A DNA stretch of 64,000 nucleotides, from NCBI RefSeq assembly GCF_019797865.1, contig NZ_CP081869.1, positions 4,974,501-5,038,500 of the forward strand. Direction: 5' to 3'. Every line of letters begins with the position of its first letter. The first letter of the stretch is position 1. Source of the stretch: Chenggangzhangella methanolivorans (GTDB lineage Bacteria > Pseudomonadota > Alphaproteobacteria > Rhizobiales > Methylopilaceae). The translations under genes and the position numbers were made by a program. The notes beneath the pieces are model-generated. The model had not been told where the DNA came from and searched no databases. It was given only the letters and a program-made list of their open reading frames with translations. Positions 7,336 to 17,054 of this stretch are shown piece by piece.

Positions 7336-8224
7336 CGCCACGCTCGCCGCTGCGCCTAGCCTCGGAACCTCGGCCCCCATCCAGTTGCCGAGCCCGATCG
7401 CCGAGAGCCGCGGCGCGCGGATCGCGCTGATCGCGCTCGCCGTCGCGTTCCTGGGCTTCTTCCTGCTGCTTCCGCTGGTCGCGGTGTTCGTCGAGGCGTT
7501 CCGCAAGGGCGTCGAGGCCTATTTCGAGAGCTTCGACGATCCCGACACGCTCTCGGCCATCTGGCTGACGGTGGTGGTCGCGGCCATCGCCGTGCCGCTC
7601 AACGTCGTGTTCGGCCTCGCGGCCTCCTGGGCGATCGCCAAGTTCGAGTTCAAGGGCAAGAGCTTCCTGCTCTCGCTGATCGACCTGCCGTTCTCCGTGT
7701 CTCCGGTCGTTTCGGGCATGTGCTACGTGCTGCTGTTCGGCGCGCAGGGCGTGTTCGGCCCGTGGCTCGCCAAGCACGACCTGCAGATCATCTTCGCGCT
7801 GCCGGGCCTGGTGCTCGCCACCATCTTCGTCACCTTCCCCTTCGTCGCGCGCGAGCTCATTCCGCTGATGCAGGAGCAGGGGACGAGCGAGGAGGAGGCG
7901 GCGCTCTCCCTCGGCGCCGGCGGGTTCCGCACCTTCTGGTCGGTGACGCTGCCGAACGTGCGCTGGGCGCTGCTCTACGGCGTGCTGCTCTGCAACGCCC
8001 GCGCGATGGGCGAATTCGGCGCGGTTTCGGTGGTCTCGGGGCATCTGCGCGGCCTCACCAACACCATCCCGCTGCAGGTCGAGATCCTCTACAACGACTA
8101 CAATTTCGTCGCGGCCTTCGCGGTCGCCTCCGTTCTGGCGGGGCTCGGCCTCGTCACGCTCGCCATCAAGTCGGGGCTGGAGTGGCGCTACGGCGACCAG
8201 ATCTCCTCCGCGCATCGTCACTGA
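7325..8224 (+). CDS. cysW: Sulfate ABC transporter permease CysW
   Basis: This is the second permease of the sulfate importer, 299 residues. After a polar N-terminus (MPADATLAAAPSLGTSAPIQ) come about six hydrophobic helices. The EAA loop reads EEEAALSLGAGGFRTFWSVTLP, and the family motif ARAMGEFGAVSVVSGHLRG is present. It starts 11 bases before the cysT stop and ends 15 bases before cysA. It pairs with CysT to form the sulfate channel. Confidence 0.95.
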   Translation: MPADATLAAAPSLGTSAPIQLPSPIAESRGARIALIALAVAFLGFFLLLPLVAVFVEAFRKGVEAYFESFDDPDTLSAIWLTVVVAAIAVPLNVVFGLAASWAIAKFEFKGKSFLLSLIDLPFSVSPVVSGMCYVLLFGAQGVFGPWLAKHDLQIIFALPGLVLATIFVTFPFVARELIPLMQEQGTSEEEAALSLGAGGFRTFWSVTLPNVRWALLYGVLLCNARAMGEFGAVSVVSGHLRGLTNTIPLQVEILYNDYNFVAAFAVASVLAGLGLVTLAIKSGLEWRYGDQISSAHRH

Positions 8225-8239
8225 CTACGGAGACCTCCG

Positions 8240-9322
8240 ATGGAACTGAAGATCAGGAATCTCCGCAAGGACTACGGGAACTTCCCGGCGCTGAACGGGG
8301 TCAATCTCGACATCCGCTCGGGCGAACTCATCGCGCTGCTGGGGCCCTCGGGCTCCGGCAAGACGACGCTGCTGCGCGCCATCGCGGGGCTGGAGTCGCC
8401 CGACGGCGGCCAGATCTTCTTCGGCGACAACGACGCCTCGCGGCAGAGCGTGCAGCACCGGCACGTCGGCTTCGTGTTCCAGCACTACGCGCTGTTCCGC
8501 CACATGAAGGTGCTGGACAACATCGCCTTCGGCATGCGGCACGGGCAGGGGCCGAAGCAGAGCGAGGCCGTGATCCGCAAGAGGGTGCTGGAGCTGCTCG
8601 ACCTCGTTCAGCTCAACGGGCTCGAGGGCCGCTATCCGGCGCAGCTCTCGGGCGGCCAACGCCAGCGCGTCGCGCTCGCCCGCGCGCTCGCCATCGAACC
8701 CAAGGTGCTGCTGCTCGACGAGCCCTTCGGAGCGCTCGACGCGCAGGTGCGCAAGGGCCTTCGCCGCTGGCTGCGGCAGATCCACGAAGAGACCGGCCAC
8801 ACCACCGTGTTCGTGACCCACGACCAGGAGGAGGCGATGGAGCTCTCCGACCGCGTCGCGGTGCTGCACAAGGGCGACCTCCAGCAGGTCGGCACGCCGG
8901 ACGAGATCTACGATTCGCCCGCGACCCCCTTCGTCTACGCCTTCATCGGCGACTCGACCTCGCTGCCGGTCACGATCACCAACGGGGCGGCGACCTTCGA
9001 GGGCGCGCCGCTCTCCGTCGGCCGCGTCGATCCGCCGGACGGGCCCGGCCGCATCCACATCCGCCCCCAGGACGTCACGCTGGTCGCGGCCGGGCAGGGC
9101 GTGGTCGACGGACGCATCATCGGCCTGCGGCGCTCCGGCCCCTACAGGCGCGCCGACATCGCGGTCGGCCAGCACGCCCATCGCATCGAAGCCTTGCTGC
9201 CGCCGGAGCTCGATGTCTCGATCGGCGACCAGTTCGGCCTCGCCTTCAAGCGCTACGCCGCCTTCGCCGACGACCGCGAGCCGCCGAAACTCGGCCTCGC
9301 GCGCGAGAAGCAAGCGGCCTGA
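8240..9322 (+). CDS. cysA: Sulfate/thiosulfate ABC transporter ATP-binding protein CysA
   Basis: This 360-residue ATPase drives sulfate import. Walker A is GPSGSGKTTLLRA, the signature is LSGGQRQRVALARAL, Walker B is VLLLDEPFGALD, and the switch histidine is in VFVTHDQEEAMELSDRV. The C-terminal third (IHIRPQDVTLV and following) is the TOBE-like regulatory domain usual in CysA. The length is normal. A GGAG sequence upstream supports the ATG. It is the last gene of the importer operon, and a GC hairpin overlaps its stop codon. Confidence 0.96.
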   Translation: MELKIRNLRKDYGNFPALNGVNLDIRSGELIALLGPSGSGKTTLLRAIAGLESPDGGQIFFGDNDASRQSVQHRHVGFVFQHYALFRHMKVLDNIAFGMRHGQGPKQSEAVIRKRVLELLDLVQLNGLEGRYPAQLSGGQRQRVALARALAIEPKVLLLDEPFGALDAQVRKGLRRWLRQIHEETGHTTVFVTHDQEEAMELSDRVAVLHKGDLQQVGTPDEIYDSPATPFVYAFIGDSTSLPVTITNGAATFEGAPLSVGRVDPPDGPGRIHIRPQDVTLVAAGQGVVDGRIIGLRRSGPYRRADIAVGQHAHRIEALLPPELDVSIGDQFGLAFKRYAAFADDREPPKLGLAREKQAA

Positions 9323-9349
9323 CGGCGGCGGCCCGACAAGGCCGCCGTC
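9321..9349 (+). terminator. Hairpin at the end of the sulfate operon
   Basis: A 9-bp perfect stem (GACGGCGGC/GCCGCCGTC) starts within the cysA stop codon and has an 11-base loop. No clear T-run follows, so factor-independent termination is uncertain. Confidence 0.45.
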
Positions 9350-9441
9350 CGAAGCCGCTCTGGGCTTCCCATGCTTGACTTGCGCGCGAGCGCCGGGGGA
9401 TGACCCTCCCGGTGGTCGCGCGTTCATGAGGGCGGGGAGCG

Positions 9442-10422
9442 ATGTTCGGGATCAAGTATTTCAAGGCGGCGCCCAACACCCACGTGCTCGCCTACAAGAA
9501 CGGCCGGGTCGCGAAAGAAGGCGCGGGCCTCTCGTTCTTCTACGCCACCGCCTGGACATCGATCGTCGCGGTGCCGCTCGACAGCGTCGACGCGCCCTTC
9601 ATGTTCGCCGAGGTGAGCAAGGATTTTCAGGAGGTGACGGTCCAGGGCCAGGCGACGGTCCGGGTCGTCGATCCCAAGCAGCTCGCGAGCCTGATGAACT
9701 TCGCGCTCGACGCTAAGGGCCGCTACGCCTCCGACGCGCCGTTCAAGCTGCCGCAGCGCGTCGTCAACGCCGTGCAGGTTCGGCTGCGCGCCGTGCTCCA
9801 GACCATGACGCTGCGCGAGCTTCTGCGCAGCTCCGACGTGGTGGTGGAGCGGGTCGCCGCCGCCTTGCGCGAGCCGGACGCGCTGCCGAGCCTCGGGCTC
9901 GACCTCGTCAGTCTCGCGGTCCTGGCCATCAAGCCCAACCCCGAGACCGCGCGCGCGCTCGAGGCGCAGGTGCGCGAGGAGCTCCTGAAGGAGGCCGACG
10001 ACGCCACCTACGCCCGCCGCAACTCCGCGATCGAGCAGGAGCGGGCGGTCCGCGAGAACGAGCTCGCGACCGAGCGCGTGGTGCTCGAAAAGCGCCAGCA
10101 GATCGACGACCAGGCGATGGGCGGCAGCATCGCGCTCGAAGAGCGAAACAAGGCGCTGACGTCGCTGCGCGCCGAGAACGCCCGCACCGAAGCGCAGGCC
10201 AAGGCCTTCGCGATGGCGGAGCTGATGAAGTCGGTCGCGGGCGTCGACCCGCGCGTGCTTCAGGCGCTGACCGTCGGCCAGGCCGACCCGAACGCGCTGA
10301 TCGCCGCCGCCTTCCAAGGGCTCGCCGAGAACGCCGAGCGGATCGGCGAGCTCAACATCTCGCCCGACCTCCTGCAGGAGCTGGCGCGGCGCACGCCCGA
10401 GAAGGCGAAGCCGACGCGATGA
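9442..10422 (+). CDS. SPFH (stomatin/prohibitin-like) domain protein
   Basis: This 326-residue protein starts MFGIKYFKAAPNTHVLAYKN. The SPFH core covers about residues 10-180 (for example DFQEVTVQGQATVRVVDPKQ). It is followed by a long charged helical region (RENELATERVVLEKRQQIDD) and a C-terminal segment ending PEKAKPTR. There is no obvious N-terminal transmembrane helix, unlike HflK or stomatin, so membrane association would be peripheral. The stop overlaps the next gene's start by 4 bases (ATGA), a tight coupling with an NAD-kinase-like protein. The role of this pair is unknown. SPFH proteins generally form membrane-linked oligomeric scaffolds. Confidence 0.85.
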   Translation: MFGIKYFKAAPNTHVLAYKNGRVAKEGAGLSFFYATAWTSIVAVPLDSVDAPFMFAEVSKDFQEVTVQGQATVRVVDPKQLASLMNFALDAKGRYASDAPFKLPQRVVNAVQVRLRAVLQTMTLRELLRSSDVVVERVAAALREPDALPSLGLDLVSLAVLAIKPNPETARALEAQVREELLKEADDATYARRNSAIEQERAVRENELATERVVLEKRQQIDDQAMGGSIALEERNKALTSLRAENARTEAQAKAFAMAELMKSVAGVDPRVLQALTVGQADPNALIAAAFQGLAENAERIGELNISPDLLQELARRTPEKAKPTR

Positions 10423-11351
10423 GCGGCGCGCGCGAGCGCATCGTCCTCGTCACCCGCGCGACGCGGCTCGACGATCTCGTCGCGCGCTTTAACACGGTCG
10501 AGCAGGCCAAATTCTACGTCGAGCATCTCGGCGCCGACTTCTCCGACTATCTCGCCGAGCACGACCGCTATCGCGAAGCCGTGACGATCGCCGAGCAGTC
10601 GCTTGCGCGCTTCGGCCGCGTGCAGCGCATCGACCGCGAGTTCCTGCCCAATTTCCTGTTTCCGCCGGACGCGCTGGTGGTGGCGCTCGGACAGGACGGG
10701 CTGGTGGCCAACACGCTCAAATATCTCGACCGCCAGCCGCTCGTCGGGGTCAATCCCGATCCCGGCCGCTGGGAAGGCGTGCTGCTGCCATTCGGCCCGG
10801 AGGACCTCGACGCCATAACGGCCGAGGCGCTCGCCGATCGGCGGCCGTTCCGCACCGTCACCATGGCGCGCGCGCGGCTGACCGACGGGCAGGAGCTGCA
10901 CGCCGTCAACGACCTCTTCATCGGCCCGGCGAGCCACGTCTCGGCGCGCTACCGGATCGAGGTCGGCGAGGAGAGCGAGAACCAGTCGTCGAGCGGCGTC
11001 ATCGTCTCGACCGGCCTGGGCTCCACCGGCTGGTTCCGCAGCCTGATCGCCGGCGCGACGGGAATCGCGGGCGGGCGCAAGAAGGCGGTCGGGGCGCTGC
11101 GCGAGAACGGCTTTCCGTGGGACGCCGACCACCTCTATTTCACGGTGCGCGAGCCGTTCCCGAGCCGCGCCAGCGAGGCCTCGATCGTGTTCGGCCGCGT
11201 CGAGCGCGGCGCGCCGCTGAAGATCGTGTCGCAGATGCCGGACTACGGCGTGATCTTCAGCGACGGCGTCGAGGCCGATTTCCTGAAGTTCAATTCCGGC
11301 ATGGAGGCGGTGATCGGCGTCGCCGACCGATCCGGGACGCTGGTGCTTTGA
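10419..11351 (+). CDS. NAD-kinase-like protein coupled to the SPFH protein
   Basis: This 310-residue protein has the ATP-NAD kinase fold signature in altered form. The GGDG loop appears as GQDG (residues 91-94, followed by LVANTLKYL). The second motif is VNDLFIGP (163-170). The glycine-rich third motif reads SSGVIVSTGLGSTGW (191-205), matching the D/S-G-x-x-x-S-T-x-x-G-S-T pattern of NAD kinases. Similar proteins are usually labelled 'sugar kinase' or 'NAD(+)/NADH kinase'. It is longer than the typical alphaproteobacterial NadK (about 255-260 residues) and is unlikely to be the housekeeping enzyme. It shares a 4-base start/stop overlap with the SPFH gene. Substrate and activity are unproven. 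Confidence 0.8.
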   Translation: MSGARERIVLVTRATRLDDLVARFNTVEQAKFYVEHLGADFSDYLAEHDRYREAVTIAEQSLARFGRVQRIDREFLPNFLFPPDALVVALGQDGLVANTLKYLDRQPLVGVNPDPGRWEGVLLPFGPEDLDAITAEALADRRPFRTVTMARARLTDGQELHAVNDLFIGPASHVSARYRIEVGEESENQSSSGVIVSTGLGSTGWFRSLIAGATGIAGGRKKAVGALRENGFPWDADHLYFTVREPFPSRASEASIVFGRVERGAPLKIVSQMPDYGVIFSDGVEADFLKFNSGMEAVIGVADRSGTLVL

Positions 11352-11453
11352 GCCCCGCCGCCCGCGCGGATAAGCTCCGGCCCGCGCGGATCCGACGGAT
11401 TCGCCTCACGGGCGGCGCGATGCGAACCGGTTCACGTCTCACGGCCTTCGCTC

Positions 11454-12986
11454 ATGTGGCGTAAGGCGGCTTCGGTCGGCGGACTGACGCTCGTCAGCCG
11501 CGCCTTCGGCTTCGTGCGCGACGTCATGATGGCGGCGCTGCTCGGCGCAGGGCCGCTCGCCGACGCCTTCATGGTGGCGTTCCGCCTGCCGAACCATTTC
11601 CGGGCGATCTTCGCCGAAGGCGCGTTCAACGCCGCCTTCGTGCCGGGCTACGCCCGCGCGCTGACCAAGGAAGGCGAGGCGGCCGCGAAAGAGTTCGCCG
11701 AGGACGTGCTCGCCATCACGCTCACCGCGCAGTTCGTGCTGCTCATCCTCGCGATGGCGTTCACGCCTTACGTGGTCTCGGCGCTCGCGCCCGGCTTCTC
11801 GGACGATCCGGCGCAGCTCTCTCTCACCGCGACGCTGACCCGCATCACCTTCCCCTACCTGCTGCTGATCTCGGCCATGACGCTGGTGGCGGGCGTGCTC
11901 AACGCGCATGACCGCTTCGCCGCCGCCGCCTCGGCCTCGATCCTGCTCAACGTCTGCATGATCGGCGCGCTGCTCTGCGCCTCCTGGTTCCCGACCGTCG
12001 CGCATGCGCTCGCCTGGGGCGTTCTGGTCTCGGGCTTCGCCCAGCTCGCGCTCGTCTGGAGCGACCTGCTCAAAGCGGGCAAGCGCCTGAGCCTGAAACT
12101 TCCCCGCATCACCGCCAATGTCCGCAGTTTCCTCAAGGGGTTCGGGCCTGCGGTTCTGGGGTCGGCCGGCGTCCAGATCGCGATGTTCGCCGACACGATC
12201 CTGGCCTCGCTGCTGCCGACGGGCTCGGTCTCCTACCTCTATTACGCCGACCGGCTCTACCAGCTGCCGCTTGCGGTCGTCGGCATCGCGGTCGGCACAG
12301 TGCTGCTGCCGGAGCTGTCGCGGCGGCTCGCGGCCGACGACAAGGCCGGTGCCCGCGACCGGCTCAATCGCGCGCTCGAGGGCGCGATGCTGATGACGCT
12401 GCCCTTCGTCGCGCTGTTCGCCGCGGCCCCGGAGCCGATCGTGGCGGCGCTCTTCGGGCGCGGCGCCTTTGACGCGGCGGCGGTCGCGGGCTCGGCCGCG
12501 GCGCTCCAGGCCTATGCGGTGGGACTTCCGGCGATCGTGGCGCTGAGATGCGTGACGCCGGCCTTCTACGCCGCCGGCGATACGGCGACCCCCGTCAAGG
12601 CGCTGGCGCTCGCGACGCTCGTCAACATCGCGCTGAAGCTCGCGCTCGTCGGAACCTACGCCAGCGCCGGCCTCGCCTTCGCGACCGCGATCGGCGCCTG
12701 CGTGAACGTCGCGCTGCTGAGCTGGCTGCTGCGCGGGCGCGGCGGGTTCGAGCCGGACCGGCGCTTCGTGATCAATCTTCTCGGCTATGGCCTTGCGACC
12801 GTCGCCTCGATCGCGGCGATCCGCTGGTCGCTCGCGCCGGCCGCGGAGCTGAAGGGACTGATCCCGGCGTTTCCGGACATCGCCCCTGCGGCGCTCATCG
12901 GCGTCGTCGGCCTCGGGGCCTATGGCGCGGTCGCGCTGCCGAGCCTTCTGCTCGCGCGCAGGGCGGCCGGGCGGACGGCCCGCTGA
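11454..12986 (+). CDS. murJ: Lipid II flippase MurJ (MviN)
   Basis: This 510-residue polytopic membrane protein starts MWRKAASVGGLTLVSRAFGF, with the MurJ N-terminal motif FVRDVMMAALLGAGPLADAF. Further landmarks are GAFNAAFVPGYARA and SYLYYADRLYQLPLAVVGIA, where the conserved Asp-Arg sits. About 14 helices are visible. It flips lipid-linked peptidoglycan precursors to the periplasm and is normally essential. The frame is intact over its full length. In many alphaproteobacteria murJ follows glnD. Here it follows the NAD-kinase-like gene after about 100 bases and is probably transcribed separately. Confidence 0.95.
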   Translation: MWRKAASVGGLTLVSRAFGFVRDVMMAALLGAGPLADAFMVAFRLPNHFRAIFAEGAFNAAFVPGYARALTKEGEAAAKEFAEDVLAITLTAQFVLLILAMAFTPYVVSALAPGFSDDPAQLSLTATLTRITFPYLLLISAMTLVAGVLNAHDRFAAAASASILLNVCMIGALLCASWFPTVAHALAWGVLVSGFAQLALVWSDLLKAGKRLSLKLPRITANVRSFLKGFGPAVLGSAGVQIAMFADTILASLLPTGSVSYLYYADRLYQLPLAVVGIAVGTVLLPELSRRLAADDKAGARDRLNRALEGAMLMTLPFVALFAAAPEPIVAALFGRGAFDAAAVAGSAAALQAYAVGLPAIVALRCVTPAFYAAGDTATPVKALALATLVNIALKLALVGTYASAGLAFATAIGACVNVALLSWLLRGRGGFEPDRRFVINLLGYGLATVASIAAIRWSLAPAAELKGLIPAFPDIAPAALIGVVGLGAYGAVALPSLLLARRAAGRTAR

Positions 12987-13013
12987 GAGCCGCCCGCCCG
13001 GAGCCTGGTCGGA

Positions 13014-14069
13014 TTACGGACCGACGGTGCTGCGCGCGACGCCGTCGGTGCCGACCGCCGCGCACATCACCTTGCCGATCTCCAGCGCGAAGCAGCTCGG
13101 CGTGCCGACGAACGTCCCGCCCATCGCCGTGAAGCCCGAGAAGGTGCCGTTCACGACCTGGTAGACGAACAGCTGCGAGTCCGTGCCGACGAGCGCGCAG
13201 CCGATCTGGTTGAACGCGATCGCGCCGCAGCTCGAGGCTCCCGCCACCGAGCCGCCGATATAGGCGTAGGCCGACCAGCCGGTGGTCTGGAAGGGGCCGC
13301 CCGCGAACGAGGTCAGGTAGAGGTTCGAGAACTGGTTCTTGGTGACGCAGGTCACGCGGCCGCCGGTGCCCTTGCCGAGCTCGGTGCAGTTGACCTCGGT
13401 GTAGGTGAGGCCTGCGAGGTCGAGCGCGCCGGTCGCCCCCTTGCCGTCGAAGCGGCGGGCGTAGATGTGCCCGTCGGTGTTGCCGTACATGCAGATCGCC
13501 ATGCGGGTCGCGGTGAAGCGATTGTCGGGCGAGCAGCGCGGCGGGACCGTGGTGGCGCCGTTGAGCTTGGTGAGGCCGCTGGTCTTGTCGCCGTCGGACT
13601 TCAGCCAGTAGAGGGAGCCGTCGACGCCGCGCGTGACGCAGACCGCGCTGTCCTCGCCGACGCCGGCGCAGCTCGGGGCCGAGCTCGTGTCGCCCTTCAC
13701 GATCTCGGGCTTGCTCCACTTGCCGTTGTACGTGACGACCATCACGCCGCCGCTTTCATGGCGCGCCGCGCACACCACGAGCTTGCTCGTCGCCTGGGCG
13801 CAGCTGGGCTTGGAGACGACGCCCGCGCCGATGAGATCCCAGCCGCTCCATTTCGAGCCGTTGTACTTGTTGACCGCGAGCTTGGAGTCGATGCTCTGCG
13901 CCGTGCAGACCGCGCCCTTGGGCGCCGCGATGCAGGCTACGTCGCTCAGCACCTTGTCCTTGCCGAGACTTGAGAATTCGCTGAACGCCGCGCGCGCCTG
14001 CGGCGCGGAGACCGAAAGCGCCGCGACGACAGCCGCCGCGACGCACGCCAACCGATGATGCAAAGCCAT
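13014..14069 (-). CDS. Secreted beta-propeller-like protein with paired cysteines
   Basis: This protein has 351 residues. A signal peptide (MALHHRLACVAAAVVAALSV) precedes about seven repeats of roughly 45 residues. Each repeat carries a cysteine about ten residues before a second one, as in SDVACIAAPKGAVCTAQS, KPSCAQATSKLVVCAARH and APSCAGVGEDSAVCVTRG. Most repeats end in an aromatic strand such as NGKWSKPEI. This looks like a PLL/fucose-lectin-type propeller stabilised by one disulfide per blade. I chose the ATG at 14069 over a GTG four codons upstream because a GGGGGTGA precedes it. Carbohydrate binding is an inference, supported by the adjacent polysaccharide locus. I recognise no named family. 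Confidence 0.75.
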   Translation of the reverse strand: MALHHRLACVAAAVVAALSVSAPQARAAFSEFSSLGKDKVLSDVACIAAPKGAVCTAQSIDSKLAVNKYNGSKWSGWDLIGAGVVSKPSCAQATSKLVVCAARHESGGVMVVTYNGKWSKPEIVKGDTSSAPSCAGVGEDSAVCVTRGVDGSLYWLKSDGDKTSGLTKLNGATTVPPRCSPDNRFTATRMAICMYGNTDGHIYARRFDGKGATGALDLAGLTYTEVNCTELGKGTGGRVTCVTKNQFSNLYLTSFAGGPFQTTGWSAYAYIGGSVAGASSCGAIAFNQIGCALVGTDSQLFVYQVVNGTFSGFTAMGGTFVGTPSCFALEIGKVMCAAVGTDGVARSTVGP

Positions 14070-14218
14070 GCTCACCCCCACCGTGCGCCCAGCGTCCCGC
14101 CGGACGATCTAAGACGGTCGGGAGCGTACTCTCGTATGGCGTAAGGTCAAACGAAGTTTCGACGACGCGAGTTCTTGTGATTGTGATCTTCCGATCAAAT
14201 AATGGTTTCTAGTTACCT

Positions 14219-15462
14219 TTAGTGATTTCTCTGAATGCTTTGCCGGCGTTCCCAGGCGAGGTTGGCCGCGACGAAGCCCCATGTCATGCCGAGCAGGGCC
14301 CACTGGTGGCGCCAGTGGTCGACGTCGATGACCGCGGCCTCCATCATCAGTACCGCCCAGGTTGAAAACGCGCAGATGAAGACCGACCGCCACGGCGTCG
14401 GCGTCAGCACGTAGCGCAGTCCGAAGAAGGCGGTGAGGCCCGTCAAGGCGAGCAACGAGACGCCGCCGAGCCAGCCATAGGACAGGAAGCCGTTCAGATA
14501 GGTGTTGTGGACGTCGATGCCGACGAGCTTCGAGAACTGGAAGATGCCGATGCCGAAGGGCTGATCCAGCACCACGCGCCAGCCGATGGTGTGGTTGGTG
14601 AAGCGGCCGCCATAGCCGGTGTCGTAGCTCTTCTCGAGCACGGCGCGCTCGAGGAACAGCTGCTCGACCGACGGGATCTGTAGCAGCGCGACGATGAAAA
14701 GCGCGGCCGCCGCGACCGCGACGACGCAGGTGACGAGGATGCGCGCGCGCCGGCCGGGCGAGGGGGCGGCGAGCAGCGTCAGCGCCGTCATTATGGCGGT
14801 CGAGGCGACGAGATGGCCCCAGGAGCCGCGCGAGAACGACAGCAGCACGCCCGCGACCACGAGGCCAAGGGGAACAAGCGTCAGGAGCGAGCGCTTCAGA
14901 TCGGCGAAATAGAGGCGTTGGATCAGGATCAGCGCGGAAGATGAGGTGCGGCGCGTAGACGTTCGGGTCCTTGAACGCGCCCTTGGCTCGGCCGTAGAGC
15001 AGCAGGCTCTCGGAGAACGGCGCGAGGCGGAAGTAGCCGATGATGGCGAGCGCGCCGCTGATCGAGGCGGCGACCACCCAGGCGTTGGAGATGAGCCTGG
15101 CGCGTTCCTCGGTGCGGTCGACGACGAACAGCGCGAAGAACACGCCGGTCGCGGCGAGAAACACGCCGACGATCGTCCACATGATGGTCTTCGGCTGGTC
15201 GTAGATCTTGGTCAGCGCGACCACGGCGCCGAGCTGGTAGAGGATCACGAGCAGCAGGAAGGGCAGCAGGACGCGCGGCAGCCGAAGGCCCGTGAAGGCG
15301 AACAGCAGGCGCGCCGACGATCAGGAGATCGTAGGCCGCCGGCTCGAACATCACGAAGAAGCTCGAGACGACGGCGATCCAGACGACGCCCTCGCGGAGC
15401 GCCTCGCGCGAGACCGTCAGCGGGCGAGGCGCGCCCCGCTCGTAGGTCCCGACGACGCTCAT
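14219..15462 (-). CDS. O-antigen ligase / Wzy-like polysaccharide polymerase (frameshifted)
   Basis: This is a polytopic membrane protein of the O-antigen ligase (Wzy_C) family. It begins MSVVGTYERGAPRPLTVSRE, with a first helix ending FEPAAYDLLIVGA. The frame then changes near 15300 and the sequence continues with ALFVVDRTEERARLISN and KGAFKDPNVYAPHLIFRA. A second change near 14930-14940 leads to the catalytic-loop region VAGVLLSFSRGSWGHLVAS and the motif DVHNTYLNGFLSYGWLGG. Two indels would restore about 415 residues. It starts one base after the sugar-transferase stop, so the two are coupled. It would polymerise or ligate the repeat unit of this exopolysaccharide cluster. Confidence 0.82.
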
Positions 15463-15463
15463 C

Positions 15464-16974
15464 TCAGTAGGCGTTCTCGCTCTTCGTCAGCGCGAAGGGC
15501 GTCTTGGCGAGGATGACCGCGTCGAACAGGATCGACCAGTTCTCGATGTAGTAGAGGTCGTGGTCGACGCGCTTCCTGAGCTTCTCGTTGTCGTCGATCT
15601 CGCCGCGCCAGCCGTTGATCTGCGCCCAGCCGGTGACGCCGGGCTTGACCTTGTGGCGGGCGAAATAGCCGTCGACGACGTCGTTCCAGAGCCGCTGCGA
15701 GGTGTGGGCGTTGACCGCGTGCGGACGCGGGCCGACCAGAGACAGCTCGCCCTTCAGCACGTTGAACAGCTGCGGCAGCTCGTCGATCGAGGTCTTGCGG
15801 ATGAAGCGGCCGACGCGGGTCACGCGCGGGTCGCCCTTGGTGACCACGACCTTGGCGTCGGGGTCGGCCATCTCGTGCTTCATCGAGCGGAACTTGAAGA
15901 TCGAGATGACCTCGTTGTTGAAGCCGTAGCGCTTTGGCGGAAGAACCGGGCCCTTGGTGTCGAGCTTGATCGCGATCGCGGCGCCGATCATCAGCGGCGC
16001 GAGGAAGATCAGCGCGAGCGTCCCGACGATCAGGTCGAACGCGCGTTTGGCCACGAAGTCCCAGTTCTGGATCGGCTTTTCGGCGAGCTCCACCATCGGG
16101 ATCGCGCCGAGATAGGAATAGGCGCGGGGACGGAAGCGCAGCTTGTCGGTGTGGGCGGACAGGCGAATGTCGACCGGCAGCACCCAGAGCGTCTTCAGGA
16201 TCTCGGCGACGCGGCCCTTGGCCGAGACGGGGATCGTGACGATCAGCAGGTCGATCTTGGCCAGGCGCCCGAACTCCACGAGCTCGGCGATGTTGCCGAG
16301 CTTCGGATAGCCGGCGACGATCGCGGGCGAGCGGTCGTTGGAGCGGTCGTCGAACACGCCGCAGATGTTGACGTCGTTGCCGGGCGTCGATTCGAGCGCG
16401 CGGATGAGGTCGGCGGCCGGCTCGCCGCCGCCCACGATGACCGCCTTTCGGCCGAGCCTGCCGTCGCGGGCCCAGCGCTGCACCATCACGACGAGGCAGG
16501 CGCGCGAGAAGATGAAGCCGCCGGCGCCGAACACGAACCAGAAGCCGAGCCAGTTCCGCGCCACCATGCCGCCGAAGTCGAAGAACGCGCCGATCACCGC
16601 AAAACCGGCGAACACCAGCGTCCAGGCGCCGAGCAGACGCCCGACCTGGCCGCCGAGCGAGCGGAAGGCGACGACGTGATAGGCGTCGGCGGCCTGCGCG
16701 AAGATCGCGAGGAGCACGACGCTCGCCGTCATCGCGGCGAGATAGGGCCAGGCGATCGCGGGCGAGCCGGGGAAGGCGTATTCGTGCGCGCCGAGGCCGG
16801 CGCCGATCACGATCGCGGCGTCGAGCAGGCGCACGCCTCCGACCAGCAGCACCTGCGAGATCGACGCCGCGCTGAACTGCTCCGCGATCTCGCGGGCCTG
16901 GGCGTTGAGGCTCGCCTGACGGGGCGTCGCGGCTTCCGCCGGAGGTTCCTCATGTCGAACTGGGCCATGCTCAT
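15464..16974 (-). CDS. Undecaprenyl-phosphate sugar phosphotransferase (WcaJ/ExoY type, polyprenyl glycosylphosphotransferase)
   Basis: This protein starts polysaccharide repeat-unit assembly by moving a sugar-phosphate onto undecaprenyl phosphate. N-terminal hydrophobic helices (LLVGGVRLLDAAIVIGAG and following) and a Rossmann-like middle (KAVIVGGGEPAADLIRALES) come first. They precede the bacterial sugar-transferase domain, with KRAFDLIVGTLALIFLAPLM, FKFRSMKHE, RKTSIDELPQLFNVLKGELS and GPRPHAV. The clean frame runs from 16852, but residues upstream (AQAREIAEQFSAAS) stay in frame. A good ATG (MSMAQFDM) sits one base out of phase near 16950. I therefore placed the start at 16974 and assume one deleted base. 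The gene lies in an operon with a glycosyltransferase and the O-antigen-ligase-like gene. Confidence 0.88.
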
Positions 16975-17054
16975 GTCGGTCGCGTCTCCGGGCTTTCCCC
17001 GTACGATCGGGAAAGCATGCGCCGGAAAGCCGAAAATATGCTTACGAGCGGGAC

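Noticed and set aside
13014..13043. Terminator of murJ formed by CCGGGCGG and CCGCCCGG blocks near 12970-13005
   Set aside because: The arms are imperfect, lie partly inside murJ and lack a T-run. The evidence is too weak to list.
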